From Millisia brevis NBRC 105863 (GTDB lineage Bacteria > Actinomycetota > Actinomycetes > Mycobacteriales > Mycobacteriaceae): DNA of 64,000 bases. The DNA lies in the NCBI RefSeq assembly GCF_001552615.1, contig NZ_BCRN01000005.1:124001-188000 (forward strand), in the 5' to 3' direction. The position numbers and the translations under genes are program-made. Shown here piece after piece: positions 8,325 to 16,803 of the stretch (positions are counted from its first letter, which is position 1; the number at the start of each line of letters is the position of its first letter). Under the pieces are notes generated by a model. That model worked only from the letters and a program-made list of their open reading frames with translations, had not been told where the DNA came from and did no database searches.

Positions 8325-9143
8325 GTGAAGCCGTTCCTGCTGTTGGCCACCCGCGCCGAGGATGTCGCCGCCGACGGCGAGTACCGGGCGTTCCTGCATC
8401 ACTCCGGCCTCGAGCCCGAGCAGCTGATCCGCCATCGGCTCGAACGCGATCCGCTGGGCACGATCGATCTCGCCGACTACTCCGGGATCATCCTGGGCGG
8501 CAGCCCCTTCAACGCGAGCGAGCCCGAGGAGTCCAAGAGCGACGCGCAGCGCCGCGTCGACACCGAGCTGAGCGATCTGCTGGACATGGTCGTCGCGGAG
8601 GACTTCCCCTTCCTGGGCGCCTGCTACGGGGTGGGCACGCTCGGTCTGCACGAGGGCGCCGTCGTCGACGACACCTACTCCGAACCGGTTGGCGCGGTCG
8701 ATATCTCGCTGACCGACGCCGGCCGGGAGGATCCGCTGCTCGCCGGCCTGCCCGATACCTTCGAAGCCTTCGTGGGCCACAAGGAGGCGGTCAGCACCCT
8801 GCCGGAGCATGCCGAGTTGCTGGCGAGTTCGCCGACCTGCCCGGTCCAGATGTTCCGGGTCGGCACCAATGTCTACGCCACCCAATTCCATCCGGAACTC
8901 GACACCGAGGTGCTCTGTGACCGGGTCGACGTTTACCGCAACGCCGGCTACTTCCCGCCCGAGGACGCCGAACAGGTCAAGCAGGCGGCCCGGGCGGCCG
9001 ATGTGCGGCACCCCTTCGCGGTGCTGCGCACCTTCGTCGAGCGCTACGCGCGCCAGTCGCTCCCGGCCCGTTCGCAGGCCGGCGGCGGCCGCGCCCCCGC
9101 GGCGTCGTCGAGCACCGACGAGTCCTGGGCCGCCTTCCGCTGA
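8325..9143 (+). CDS. Class I glutamine amidotransferase-like protein
   Basis: A 272-residue protein with a class I glutamine amidotransferase domain. The nucleophile elbow is FLGACYGVGTLG (Cys about residue 106) and the catalytic His-Glu pair is in YATQFHPELD. The oxyanion region is SGIILGGSPFN. These domains release ammonia from glutamine. Stand-alone forms resemble GMP synthase amidotransferase subunits or act on gamma-glutamyl compounds. No synthase partner is adjacent, so the acceptor is unknown. The last 25 residues (rich in Ala, Ser and Arg) extend beyond the fold. The GTG start at 8325 has no ribosome-binding site but is placed exactly for leaderless translation. Confidence 0.88.
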   Translation: MKPFLLLATRAEDVAADGEYRAFLHHSGLEPEQLIRHRLERDPLGTIDLADYSGIILGGSPFNASEPEESKSDAQRRVDTELSDLLDMVVAEDFPFLGACYGVGTLGLHEGAVVDDTYSEPVGAVDISLTDAGREDPLLAGLPDTFEAFVGHKEAVSTLPEHAELLASSPTCPVQMFRVGTNVYATQFHPELDTEVLCDRVDVYRNAGYFPPEDAEQVKQAARAADVRHPFAVLRTFVERYARQSLPARSQAGGGRAPAASSSTDESWAAFR

Positions 9144-9184
9144 TCGCTACCGGGAGCCCCGCGTAGCGACGGTCGAGGACGTCC

Positions 9185-9190
9185 TAGGGT
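9185..9190 (+). promoter_or_regulatory. Candidate -10 (TAGGGT) of a leaderless gene
   Basis: TAGGGT ends six bases before the ATG at 9197. Confidence 0.5.
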
Positions 9191-9196
9191 GGATGG

Positions 9197-10537
9197 ATGA
9201 CCGATCTGCTCGCGCGGGTTCACGAGGTGTTGCCGTCGGTACGCCGTGATCTCGAGGCCCTGGTGCGCATCCCGTCCGTCAGCGCCGACCCGGCCCGCGC
9301 CGATCAGGTGCAGCGCAGCGCCGAGGCGGTGCGCGATCTGCTGGCCGCCGAGGGCTGCGAGACGCAGATCATCACCGCGGGCGGCGGTCCCGCGGTCATC
9401 GCGCACAAGCGCAGCGCCCGCGCGGACGCGCCGACGGTGCTGCTCTACGCGCACCACGACGTGCAGCCGGAGAACGACCCGGCCGAGTGGGATACCCCAC
9501 CGTTCGAGCCGACCGAGCGCGGCGACCGGCTCTACGGCCGCGGCGCCGCCGACGACAAGGCCGGGGTTGCCGCCCATCTGGGCGCGCTGCGCATCCTCGG
9601 CGACGACCTGCCCGTGCACGTGACCGTCTTCGTCGAGGGCGAGGAGGAGGTCGGCTCGGAATCGTTGCCGGCGTTCCTGCGCGACTACGCCGAGCAGCTG
9701 AGCGCCGATGTCATCGTGATCGCCGATTCCGGGAACTGGGATATCGGCACCCCGGCGTTGACGACGAGCCTGCGCGGCCTGGTGCGCGCCGACGTCGAGG
9801 TCCGCACGCTGACCCACGCGGTGCACTCCGGGATGTGGGGCGGACTGGTCCCCGATGCGTTGATCGCGCTGAGCCGGCTGATCGCCTCGCTACACGACGA
9901 CGCGGGCGACGTGGCGATCGCCGGACTGTTCGCCGGCCCGGCCGCCGATGTCGACTACCCGGAGGAACGGCTGCGCGCCGAGTCCGGGGCCAATCCGGGG
10001 ATCGAGTGGATCGGCACCGGTTCGGCGGTCGCGCGGCTGTGGACCAAGCCGGCGCTGTCGATCACCGGCCTCGACGCCCCGAAGGTCGACGGCGCCTCGA
10101 ATACCCTCGTCCCGGCGGCGCGGGCCAAGATCTCGCTGCGTATCGCGCCGGGCGACACCACCGACAACGCCCTCGCCCGGCTGCGGGAGCACTGCGAGAA
10201 GCATGTCCCGTGGGGCGCAAAGCTGACCTTCACCCCGGTCGATGTCGGCGAGGCGACCTCGATCGACGCGACCGGACCGGTCTACGACGCCGCCCGCGCC
10301 GCGTTCACCGAGGCCTGGGGTGGCGTCGAACCGATCGACATGGGCGTCGGCGGGTCGATCCCCTTCATCGCAGAATTCGTCGACACGTTCCCGAACGCGA
10401 AGGTGCTGGTCACCGGGGTCGAGGACCCCGATACCCGCGCGCACGGCGCCAACGAGGGGCTGCACCTCGGCGAGTTCGAGCGGGTCCTGCACGCCGAGGC
10501 TCTGCTGCTGCGCAATCTGGGGCAGCTGCCGAGCTGA
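9197..10537 (+). CDS. M20-family dipeptidase
   Basis: A 446-residue zinc peptidase of the M20 family, closest in layout to the dipeptidase/CNDP-like group. Metal ligands and catalytic residues are visible in order: LLYAHHDVQP (His and general-base-associated Asp), GRGAADDKAG (bridging Asp), VEGEEEVGSES (catalytic Glu pair), VIADSGNWDIG (Asp) and a C-terminal His in ARAHGANEG. The lid domain lies between about residues 190 and 320, with LRISLRIAPG-type strands. Such enzymes hydrolyse dipeptides or N-acylated amino acids in the cytosol. There is no operon partner: the gene has its own leaderless-type promoter and ends convergently with the GNAT gene across a hairpin. Confidence 0.92.
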   Translation: MTDLLARVHEVLPSVRRDLEALVRIPSVSADPARADQVQRSAEAVRDLLAAEGCETQIITAGGGPAVIAHKRSARADAPTVLLYAHHDVQPENDPAEWDTPPFEPTERGDRLYGRGAADDKAGVAAHLGALRILGDDLPVHVTVFVEGEEEVGSESLPAFLRDYAEQLSADVIVIADSGNWDIGTPALTTSLRGLVRADVEVRTLTHAVHSGMWGGLVPDALIALSRLIASLHDDAGDVAIAGLFAGPAADVDYPEERLRAESGANPGIEWIGTGSAVARLWTKPALSITGLDAPKVDGASNTLVPAARAKISLRIAPGDTTDNALARLREHCEKHVPWGAKLTFTPVDVGEATSIDATGPVYDAARAAFTEAWGGVEPIDMGVGGSIPFIAEFVDTFPNAKVLVTGVEDPDTRAHGANEGLHLGEFERVLHAEALLLRNLGQLPS

Positions 10538-10542
10538 CCGGA

Positions 10543-10575
10543 CCGGCGGCCGCGGATGAGCTCCACGGCCGCCGG
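10543..10575. terminator. Bidirectional hairpin between convergent genes
   Basis: CCGGCGGCCG (10543-10552) pairs perfectly with CGGCCGCCGG (10566-10575) around a 13-base loop. It lies between the stops of the dipeptidase and GNAT genes. No T-tract follows, as is usual in this lineage. Confidence 0.5.
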
Positions 10576-10586
10576 CCGGCCGAACG

Positions 10587-11234
10587 TCAGTCGTCGGTGA
10601 TCTTCAGGAACCGGCGCAGCGGCTCGACGCCCTCCATGACCGGCGGCGGTCCGGAGACGAAGGTCTCCGGGGTCACCACCACGCGCTGGACCTCCGCCGA
10701 TTGCCCGCGACGCTGGTCGATCTCGGTGCCATTGTCGCGGTAGCCGACCTTGCGCGAGACCGCCAGGGACGGCCCGTTGTCCGCGAAGGCCTCCGACTCG
10801 AGCCGCAGTGCGCCCAGACCCTCGAACCCGAAGCTGCACACCATCCGCCGCATCCGGGTGCCGATGCCACGGCCGTGGAATCGAAGCCCCAGCCAGGAGC
10901 CGGTGGTCGCGGTCCGGGTGATCGGGAAGTTCGTCGCGGAGATGTCCTGCAGGCCCGCAGCCTCGCCGTTCACCCGCACCAGGAACGTCAGCTGCCACTT
11001 CTCGGGCACCACCCGGGCCGGACCGGTCCCGATGTGGCGAAACGTCTGCGCGGGCAACTCCTCGGCCGGCACATCGGTCCACGACGTCGCGAACGGCATG
11101 TACTCCGGGTCGTGCACGCCGCCGAGGGCGACGTCGACCAGTTCGGGAGCGTCCGTTTGGCGAACGATGCGCATCTCGATGTCCTCGCAGCGCAGCACTA
11201 CGCCGAAGGGCGGCCAGATCTCCTCGATACGCAT
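10587..11234 (-). CDS. GNAT-family N-acetyltransferase (RimJ/RimL-like)
   Basis: A 215-residue protein with a GNAT fold. The acetyl-CoA loop is seen as GSWLGLRFHGRGIGTRMRRM, followed by a helix and the strand ALRLESEAFADNGPSLAVSRKVGY, which is the typical Asn-Ser-Arg-Gly region of RimJ/RimL relatives. It should transfer an acetyl group to an amine on a protein or small molecule; the target is unknown. The ATG at 11234 (MRIEEIW) is preferred over a TTG 36 bases upstream because the extra residues look unlike the family, but neither start has a clear ribosome-binding site. The gene converges with the dipeptidase and is divergent from the fructose PTS operon. Confidence 0.82.
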   Translation of the reverse strand: MRIEEIWPPFGVVLRCEDIEMRIVRQTDAPELVDVALGGVHDPEYMPFATSWTDVPAEELPAQTFRHIGTGPARVVPEKWQLTFLVRVNGEAAGLQDISATNFPITRTATTGSWLGLRFHGRGIGTRMRRMVCSFGFEGLGALRLESEAFADNGPSLAVSRKVGYRDNGTEIDQRRGQSAEVQRVVVTPETFVSGPPPVMEGVEPLRRFLKITDD

Positions 11235-11601
11235 GCCATCAGGATCGACGCCGACCTGTGTCCGGTTCAACCGAATTTTGCAGTGTTGCGTTCTCGCCCG
11301 AACGTGTGGCTATGAGACCCTTGACACAGCCTTCAATCGGGCATAAAACAATATATACACAACTAAAACAACGGTGTTCCTCCCGGTGAACCCTCCTCCG
11401 CACCTCGGTGCGGGCGCTCGTTCGCAGACCTCGCGGGATCACCATCCGGTGGGTCGCCGTATCGCGCCGACGATCCATCGAGAGTGCACGCCTCGGAACG
11501 ATCTGCCGTGGTCGGACCCAACCGAACCACCCCCGATTCGACCGGTGGCGTCGCACACTGGAATCCCAGCGCCACACCCCCTCGAATCGGGAGTTTGAGC
11601 A
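11235..11601. other. Intergenic region upstream of the fructose PTS operon
   Basis: About 370 bases without a gene. It contains a near-consensus sigma-70-type promoter (separate entry) and an AT-rich stretch at 11342-11371 that stands out strongly from the local base composition and could hold a regulator site. No fruR gene is adjacent. Confidence 0.6.
11321..11349 (+). promoter_or_regulatory. Candidate promoter of the fruA-ptsH operon
   Basis: TTGACA at 11321-11326 and TAAAAC at 11344-11349 are separated by 17 bases. If used, transcription starts near 11356 and the leader is about 245 bases long. Confidence 0.5.
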
Positions 11602-13710
11602 ATGTCCGTGATCACCGCCGATCTGGTTCGCCTGGATGCCGACCTCGGGTCGGACAAGAACGCCGTCATCCGATCCCTCGCGGACGTGGTGTCCGCGGCC
11701 GGGCGTACCACCGACCCGGAGCAACTGACCACCGATGCCTTTGCGCGCGAGGCCACCTCGCCGACCGGCCTCAAGGGTGGCATCGCGATTCCGCACTGCC
11801 GCACCACCGCCGTCGCCGACCCGACCGTCGCGTTCGCCCGCCTGGCACCCTCGGTCGACTTCGGCGCCAAGGACGGCCCCGCCGACCTGGTCTTCCTGAT
11901 CGCCGCTCCCGACGGCGGCGGCGAACAGCACCTGCAGTTGCTGACCAAGCTCGCTCGCGCCCTGGTCCGGGCGGACTTCCTCGCCTCGCTGCGCGCGGCC
12001 GGATCGCCCGCCGAGGCCGCGGACCTGATCACCGGGATCCTCGGGGACGCACCGGCTTCCGGCCCCGCCACCCCATCGACCCCGGCAGCTGCGGCACCCG
12101 CAGCCGCAGCTGCCGACGCACCGGCCACCGCCGCCGCGCCCGCTGCGCCGGCCGAGGCACCGGCGGCGAACGAACGCACCCGGCACCTGGTCGCCGTGAC
12201 CGCCTGTCCGACCGGTATCGCCCATACCTATATGGCCGCCGAGGCCCTCGAGGAGGCGGCGGCCCGCGCCGGCGTCGACATTCAGGTCGAGACCCAAGGC
12301 TCCGCGGGCTCCACCCCGCTGCCCGCGGCGACGATCGCCGCTGCGGACGCGGTGATCTTCGCGGTGGACGTCGGCGTTCGCGGCCGGGAACGCTTCGCGG
12401 GCAAACCGCTGCTGGCCTCCGGGGTCAAGCGGCCGATCGACGACGGCGACACGATGATCGCCGAGGCTCTGAAGCTGGCCGACAGCCCCAATCCACCACG
12501 GGTGGAGGGCGATGCGAGCGCGGCCACCTCCGATACCGGCGCCGGCGAATCGCGGGCCGGAAAGGTCCGCCGCGTGCTGATGACGGGCGTGTCGTACATG
12601 ATCCCGTTCGTCGCCGCCGGCGGTCTCTTGATCGCCCTGGGCTTCCTGCTCGGCGGATACGACATCACCGGCTCGGCGTCGGACATCGTCCTGGACAATT
12701 CGATATTCACGCTGCCGGATCCGAGTTCCCTCGGGCTGGAGCACGTGCTGTTCAACAGCCCGATCTTCGCCTACTTCGGCGCTCTGTTGTTCGTACTCGG
12801 CTCGACCGCCTTCTCCTTCCTGGTGCCCGCACTGGCCGGCTATATCGCCTTCGCGATCGCCGACCGCCCCGGTATCGCACCGGGATTCGTGATGGGCGCG
12901 ATCGCCGGCGTCGTCAACTCCGGCTTCCTGGGCGGCATCGTCGGCGGTGTCCTCGCCGGCCTGGCCGCGGCCTGGATCGCCGGGTGGAAGGTCCCGGTCT
13001 GGGCGCGCGGGCTGATGCCGGTGCTGGTGATTCCGTTGGGCGCCACCCTGATCAGCGGCTTCGTGATGATCGTCGTCCTCGGCAAGCCGCTCGCCTGGCT
13101 GATGCAGGCCCTCAGCGACGGACTGTCGTCGATGAGCGCCGGATCGAGCATCATCCTCGGCGTGATCCTCGGCCTGATGATGGCCTTCGACATGGGCGGC
13201 CCGCTGAACAAGACCGCCTACGCCTTCGCGACCGCCGGGCTCGGCGCCGCCGCCACCGCTACCAACGCCCCCGAACTGAAGGTGATGGCCGCCGTCATGC
13301 TCGCCGGCATGGTTCCGCCGCTGGCACTGGCCCTGGCGACCGTGCTGCGGCCGAAGCTGTTCACCGCCCCCGAGCGCGAGAACGGCAAGGCGGCGTGGCT
13401 GATGGGTGCCTCGTTCATCACCGAGGGTGCGATCCCGTTCGCCGCGGCCGATCCGCTGCGCGTCATCCCGCCGATCATGGTGGGCAGCGCGGTGACCGGT
13501 GGTCTGGCGATGGCTCTCGATGTCACCCTGCGCGCCCCGCACGGCGGCATCTTCGTCCTCTTCGCGGTCGGCAACATCCTCGGCTTCCTGATCAGCCTGG
13601 TCGCCGGCACCCTGGTCGCCGCCGCCCTGGTCCTGCTCGCCAAGTCCACCGTTCGCACCAAGGACGCGCCCGTAGCGGCCGCATCGACCCCGGAGACGGT
13701 CGCGGCCTGA
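11602..13710 (+). CDS. fruA: Fructose-specific PTS enzyme II (EIIABC)
   Basis: A 702-residue membrane transporter that takes up fructose and phosphorylates it, using phosphate passed from HPr. The domains are in one chain: EIIA at 1-150 with the phospho-accepting His65 in GIAIPHCRT, an Ala/Pro-rich linker at 152-190, EIIB at 194-290 with the active Cys202 in VTACPTGIAHT, and the membrane EIIC from about 325 to the end, beginning VLMTGVSYMIPFVAAGG. The EIIC has about ten hydrophobic segments. A GGGAG site lies upstream of the ATG. HPr follows 79 bases downstream. No fructose-1-phosphate kinase (fruK), enzyme I or fruR gene is present in this locus, unlike many actinobacterial fru operons, so those functions must be elsewhere. 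Confidence 0.95.
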   Translation: MSVITADLVRLDADLGSDKNAVIRSLADVVSAAGRTTDPEQLTTDAFAREATSPTGLKGGIAIPHCRTTAVADPTVAFARLAPSVDFGAKDGPADLVFLIAAPDGGGEQHLQLLTKLARALVRADFLASLRAAGSPAEAADLITGILGDAPASGPATPSTPAAAAPAAAAADAPATAAAPAAPAEAPAANERTRHLVAVTACPTGIAHTYMAAEALEEAAARAGVDIQVETQGSAGSTPLPAATIAAADAVIFAVDVGVRGRERFAGKPLLASGVKRPIDDGDTMIAEALKLADSPNPPRVEGDASAATSDTGAGESRAGKVRRVLMTGVSYMIPFVAAGGLLIALGFLLGGYDITGSASDIVLDNSIFTLPDPSSLGLEHVLFNSPIFAYFGALLFVLGSTAFSFLVPALAGYIAFAIADRPGIAPGFVMGAIAGVVNSGFLGGIVGGVLAGLAAAWIAGWKVPVWARGLMPVLVIPLGATLISGFVMIVVLGKPLAWLMQALSDGLSSMSAGSSIILGVILGLMMAFDMGGPLNKTAYAFATAGLGAAATATNAPELKVMAAVMLAGMVPPLALALATVLRPKLFTAPERENGKAAWLMGASFITEGAIPFAAADPLRVIPPIMVGSAVTGGLAMALDVTLRAPHGGIFVLFAVGNILGFLISLVAGTLVAAALVLLAKSTVRTKDAPVAAASTPETVAA

Positions 13711-13789
13711 GCGATCAGCCGAACCGCCCCACAGCACCGCCGTCCGCTGACACCATCGTCACCGGGAACGACACACACCAGGAGGCTCC

Positions 13790-14035
13790 ATGCCCAGCAA
13801 GACCGTCATCGTCGGGTCGTCGGTCGGCCTGCACGCCCGTCCCGCCGCGATCATCGCCGAGGAGGCCGAGAAGCTCGACTCCGAGGTCACGATCAACGGT
13901 GTCAACGCCAGCTCCTCGCTGATGATCATGACGCTCGGCGCCGGCCCGGGCACCAGCGTCGAGGTCGCCGGTGACGACGCGGCCGCCGTCGACACGATCG
14001 CGGCTCTGGTCGAGAAGGATCTCGACGCCGAATAG
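13790..14035 (+). CDS. ptsH: Phosphocarrier protein HPr
   Basis: An 81-residue HPr that carries phosphate from enzyme I to EIIA. The phosphorylated His15 is in VGLHARPAA. The second conserved helix region reads NASSSLMIMTLGAGPG, with serines near the position that is regulatory Ser46 in Firmicutes; actinobacteria generally lack the matching kinase. The start at 13790 has a strong AGGAGG site six bases upstream. It is the second gene of the fruA unit and ends before a long hairpin. Confidence 0.96.
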   Translation: MPSKTVIVGSSVGLHARPAAIIAEEAEKLDSEVTINGVNASSSLMIMTLGAGPGTSVEVAGDDAAAVDTIAALVEKDLDAE

Positions 14036-14047
14036 CACCACCTCCGT

Positions 14048-14088
14048 CGATCGCCGGGGCCGCGCACCAGTCGCCGCCCCGGCGATCG
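14048..14088 (+). terminator. Terminator hairpin after ptsH
   Basis: A perfect 13-bp stem: 14048-14060 pairs with 14076-14088 around a 15-base loop. It begins 12 bases after the ptsH stop codon. There is no T-tract. Confidence 0.65.
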
Positions 14089-14266
14089 GCGTTTCCGGTT
14101 GGCCGGTGGTGCGCAACGCTCGACACGCCCACGTCATCGTGGCGGCTGCATCGCTCCCACTGCCCGTCACGAATTCCCCACCTGAACAGGGATAATCGCC
14201 GCAATCATCACGAAAGCCCTTGTGGGGAGCCATCTGAGGTTCGGCCGGTTGTTCGAACCGTTCGCG

Positions 14267-14272
14267 TACGAT
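14267..14272 (+). promoter_or_regulatory. Candidate -10 (TACGAT) of the csbD gene
   Basis: TACGAT lies 40 bases upstream of the csbD ATG. The -35 region is not convincing, which could mean an alternative sigma factor, as is common for csbD-type stress genes. Confidence 0.3.
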
Positions 14273-14311
14273 GGACCGGGCAAGGCAGTCGACGACGACA
14301 GGAGCTGAGCT

Positions 14312-14509
14312 ATGGGCTTGACGGACAAGGCAAAGAACGCAGCCGAGGACGCGGTGGGCAAGGCGAAGGAAGCCTACGGCGACGCAACCGGCGACGAGCA
14401 GAAGCAGGCCGAAGGCAAGGGCGAGCAGGCCGAGGCCGGCGTGAAGAAGGTCGGCGAGAACATCAAGGACGCCGCCCAGAACCTGAAGGACACCGTCACC
14501 GGAAACTGA
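14312..14509 (+). CDS. CsbD-like stress protein
   Basis: A 65-residue, highly charged, helix-forming protein of the CsbD family: GLTDKAKNAAEDAVGKAKEA at the start and EQKQAEGKGEQAEAG in the middle. It has no cysteine, tryptophan or hydrophobic core. Members accumulate in general stress and stationary phase; the molecular role is unknown. An AGGAGCTGAG ribosome-binding stretch precedes the ATG. The gene stands alone between two hairpins. Confidence 0.9.
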   Translation: MGLTDKAKNAAEDAVGKAKEAYGDATGDEQKQAEGKGEQAEAGVKKVGENIKDAAQNLKDTVTGN

Positions 14510-14539
14510 TCCGACCGGACGGATCCAACCATCACGAGC

Positions 14540-14575
14540 CATCGGGGCGGGCGCCATCGGGTGCCCGCCCCGATG
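14540..14575 (+). terminator. Terminator hairpin after csbD
   Basis: A perfect 13-bp stem: 14540-14552 pairs with 14563-14575 around a 10-base loop. It starts 31 bases after the stop codon. Confidence 0.7.
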
Positions 14576-14662
14576 TGCGTCGCCCGCGCGGGTACCCGCT
14601 ACCTTGAGTCCGACATACGCCAGGGCGCCGGATCACCGGTGACGACGACGGGAGTGGCGGCC

Positions 14663-15127
14663 ATGCCGGACGAGATCGAAACCCTCATCGAGGAGAGCAT
14701 CGAGATCGATGCGCCGCCGGAGAAGGTGTGGGCGCTGGTGAGCGATCCGTCCCGGATGTCGGCCTGGAGCCCCGCCGTGCTCAAGACGTTCGTTCGCGGC
14801 CGGCCCCTCGGCGTCGGCACCGTCATGATCAACATCAACCGGGTCGGCCCGCGGGTATGGCCGACCACCTCGACGATCGTCCGCTTCTCCGAGCCCGCCG
14901 AGTGGGCCCAGCGGATGCGGGAGAACCGCACCGTGTGGTCGTTCACCCTCGAACCGAGCGCGACCGGCACCACGCTGACCCAGCGCCGCGAAACCCCGAA
15001 CGGTGTCCTGCCCGCGGCGACGACGCTGATGAAGATCTTCTTCGGCGGTCTGGGCAGCTTCCAGGGGCAGTTGCGCACCGGGATGCAGCAGACGCTGCGA
15101 GCGATCAAGGCCGCCGCCGAGTCCTGA
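14663..15127 (+). CDS. SRPBCC family protein (polyketide-cyclase-like)
   Basis: A 154-residue START-like protein: ESIEIDAPPEKVWALVSDPS is the classic first strand and helix of polyketide cyclase/dehydrase-like SRPBCC proteins. The chain ends with a long helix (FFGGLGSFQGQLRTGMQQTL). It probably binds a hydrophobic ligand in the cytosol. The start at 14663 (MPDEIET) is chosen because the fold begins there and GGGAG lies about 10 bases upstream; a further in-frame extension to 14561 overlaps the csbD terminator and is unlikely to be translated. Confidence 0.85.
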   Translation: MPDEIETLIEESIEIDAPPEKVWALVSDPSRMSAWSPAVLKTFVRGRPLGVGTVMININRVGPRVWPTTSTIVRFSEPAEWAQRMRENRTVWSFTLEPSATGTTLTQRRETPNGVLPAATTLMKIFFGGLGSFQGQLRTGMQQTLRAIKAAAES

Positions 15128-15180
15128 CCGACCGGGCCCGCGGCGGGACGGACACACGGGCGACCAGCCGGGGGTCAGCA

Positions 15181-15238
15181 GGATCGGCGGCTCCAGCCGG
15201 ATCGCGGCGGCTCCGGCCGGATCGGCGAAGGTTCAGCC
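15181..15238. repeat. Short imperfect tandem repeat, about 20 bp x 3
   Basis: Three adjacent copies begin GGATCG at 15181, 15199 and 15219 and end in AGCC or GGCC. They are 18, 20 and 20 bases long and lie in the gap before, and partly over, the stop codon of the glycosyltransferase gene on the minus strand. Confidence 0.6.
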
Positions 15239-16795
15239 GATCGGCGCCGGGTGACGCGAGCGGCCGCGGCGCAGGACCGACGGATCGTGCACGTCCGGGG
15301 CGCCGTCGAGCACCCCGCCGGCCGGATCGTCGGTCCCGTCACGGCGCACCGGGTCTACCTCGGGACGGTAGATCGTGCGCAGCACCAGGCCGCACAGCAC
15401 CAGCACGGCGATATCGCGGATGGCGACGGTCGTGGTGAACCACTGAATCGGCAGACCCTTGTTCTCCGGGCCGAGGTAGTACATCATCCGCGGCACCCAG
15501 ACCAGGGCGTCGATCGCCATCCAGGCCAACAGGATTCGGGTGTGCGGGAGCGCCAGCACCGCGAGCGGGACCAGCCACAGCGAGTACTGCGGACTCCACA
15601 CCTTGTTGACCAGCAGGAATCCCGCCAGCAGCAGGAACATCAGCGACGCCACCCGCGGCCGTCGCGGCGCGGTCGCGGCGACCACCGCCACCGCGGCACA
15701 GACCAGGACGAAGGCGATCAGCGACACCGCGTTGAGCAGGGGGACGTCCATCCCCGACCACGGCGTCAGCGAGCGCACCACGTTGTAGATCGAGTCCGGG
15801 TCCATCCCGCGTTCCCGGTTGAGCCGGAAGAACTCCCGCCAGCCGGCCGGAAAGGCCACCGCGATCGGCAGATTCACCAGCGCCCAGGTCAACAACGCGG
15901 CCGTGAACGCCTGCACCCAGGCACGCATATTGCCGGTGCGCCAGGCCAGGATCAGCAGCGGTCCCAGCAGGAAGACCGGATACATCTTCAGTGCCGCACC
16001 GACACCGAGCGCCACGCCGGCCAGCGCCGGCTTCCGCCGCGCCCACAGCAGGATGCCGATCGCCATCGCCGCGGTGGCGAGGGTGTCGAAGTTGGTGAAC
16101 GCATGCACGATCACCAGCGGTGAGCAGGCCACGATGGCGATATCCCAGATGCGTCGCCGACCGGCGACCAATGCCGTCGCCCAGATGGTGACCAACCAGG
16201 CGAACGCGGCCCCGAGCGCGACGACGTTGAAGTAGACGACCACCTCGAGCGCCTTGGGCGTCCACGGGATCGACATCCACGCCTTGGTGATCACCATCGA
16301 GACGTACTGGTACAGCCCGGAGAGCACCGGGTACTCCATGTACCGCACCTGCGGCTCGCCGTCCGGACCGTCCTCGACCCAGGAGGTCTTGTAGGGGAAC
16401 AGGCCCTGGTCGAGCCGCTCGGCCGAGTAGAGCGGAACGATGTCGGTGTAGCACATCGCGACGTACTGGCGGCTGCCGTCGGACCAGTTGAGCCCGAGGT
16501 TGCCGTTGTCGTCGCGGGTCTGCTGGATGCAGGCGGCCTTGGTGAACCACCCCAACGCCAGGAAGATCACGCCGAACAGCAGCAGCACCCGCATCGGCGT
16601 CCAGAACCGTTGCCGGCCGATCTGGGCGTGTGCGCCGACCGGACCGCCGATCGTGGACGACAAGTCGGCCACGATCGGATCGGTATGGCTGGGCAGGTCC
16701 CGGTCGGTCACCCCGACCGCGGGGTCGATCCCGCTTCCGGGCGGCAGGTCGGCGGGCTCGGCGCCGACCTCACCGGTGTCGGTCGAATCGGGCAC
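15233..16795 (-). CDS. GT87-family (DUF2029) membrane mannosyltransferase-like protein
   Basis: A 520-residue polytopic membrane protein of the DUF2029/GT87 family, which includes polyprenyl-phosphomannose-dependent mannosyltransferases of lipomannan and lipoarabinomannan assembly. The cytosolic N-terminus is about 75 residues. The first membrane span (FWTPMRVLLLFGVIFLALGW) is followed by a large extracytoplasmic loop with the acidic segment MCYTDIVPLYSAERLDQG and then about eleven further spans. The position immediately after ponA matches the mycobacterial Rv0051 locus. It starts with GTG at 16795, eight bases after the ponA stop, and is probably translated from the same message. The exact acceptor is not known. 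Confidence 0.85.
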   Translation of the reverse strand: MPDSTDTGEVGAEPADLPPGSGIDPAVGVTDRDLPSHTDPIVADLSSTIGGPVGAHAQIGRQRFWTPMRVLLLFGVIFLALGWFTKAACIQQTRDDNGNLGLNWSDGSRQYVAMCYTDIVPLYSAERLDQGLFPYKTSWVEDGPDGEPQVRYMEYPVLSGLYQYVSMVITKAWMSIPWTPKALEVVVYFNVVALGAAFAWLVTIWATALVAGRRRIWDIAIVACSPLVIVHAFTNFDTLATAAMAIGILLWARRKPALAGVALGVGAALKMYPVFLLGPLLILAWRTGNMRAWVQAFTAALLTWALVNLPIAVAFPAGWREFFRLNRERGMDPDSIYNVVRSLTPWSGMDVPLLNAVSLIAFVLVCAAVAVVAATAPRRPRVASLMFLLLAGFLLVNKVWSPQYSLWLVPLAVLALPHTRILLAWMAIDALVWVPRMMYYLGPENKGLPIQWFTTTVAIRDIAVLVLCGLVLRTIYRPEVDPVRRDGTDDPAGGVLDGAPDVHDPSVLRRGRSRHPAPIG

Positions 16796-16803
16796 CTATC
16801 CGG

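Noticed and set aside
11239-13922. Long open frames antisense to, and out of frame with, fruA
   Set aside because: They are low-complexity Arg/Gly-rich readings of a high-GC gene. The fruA frame has complete EIIA, EIIB and EIIC motifs.
14251-14258. GTTCGAAC upstream of csbD as a LexA/SOS box
   Set aside because: The mycobacterial box needs TCGAAC and GTTCGA separated by four bases; here the halves do not have that spacing.
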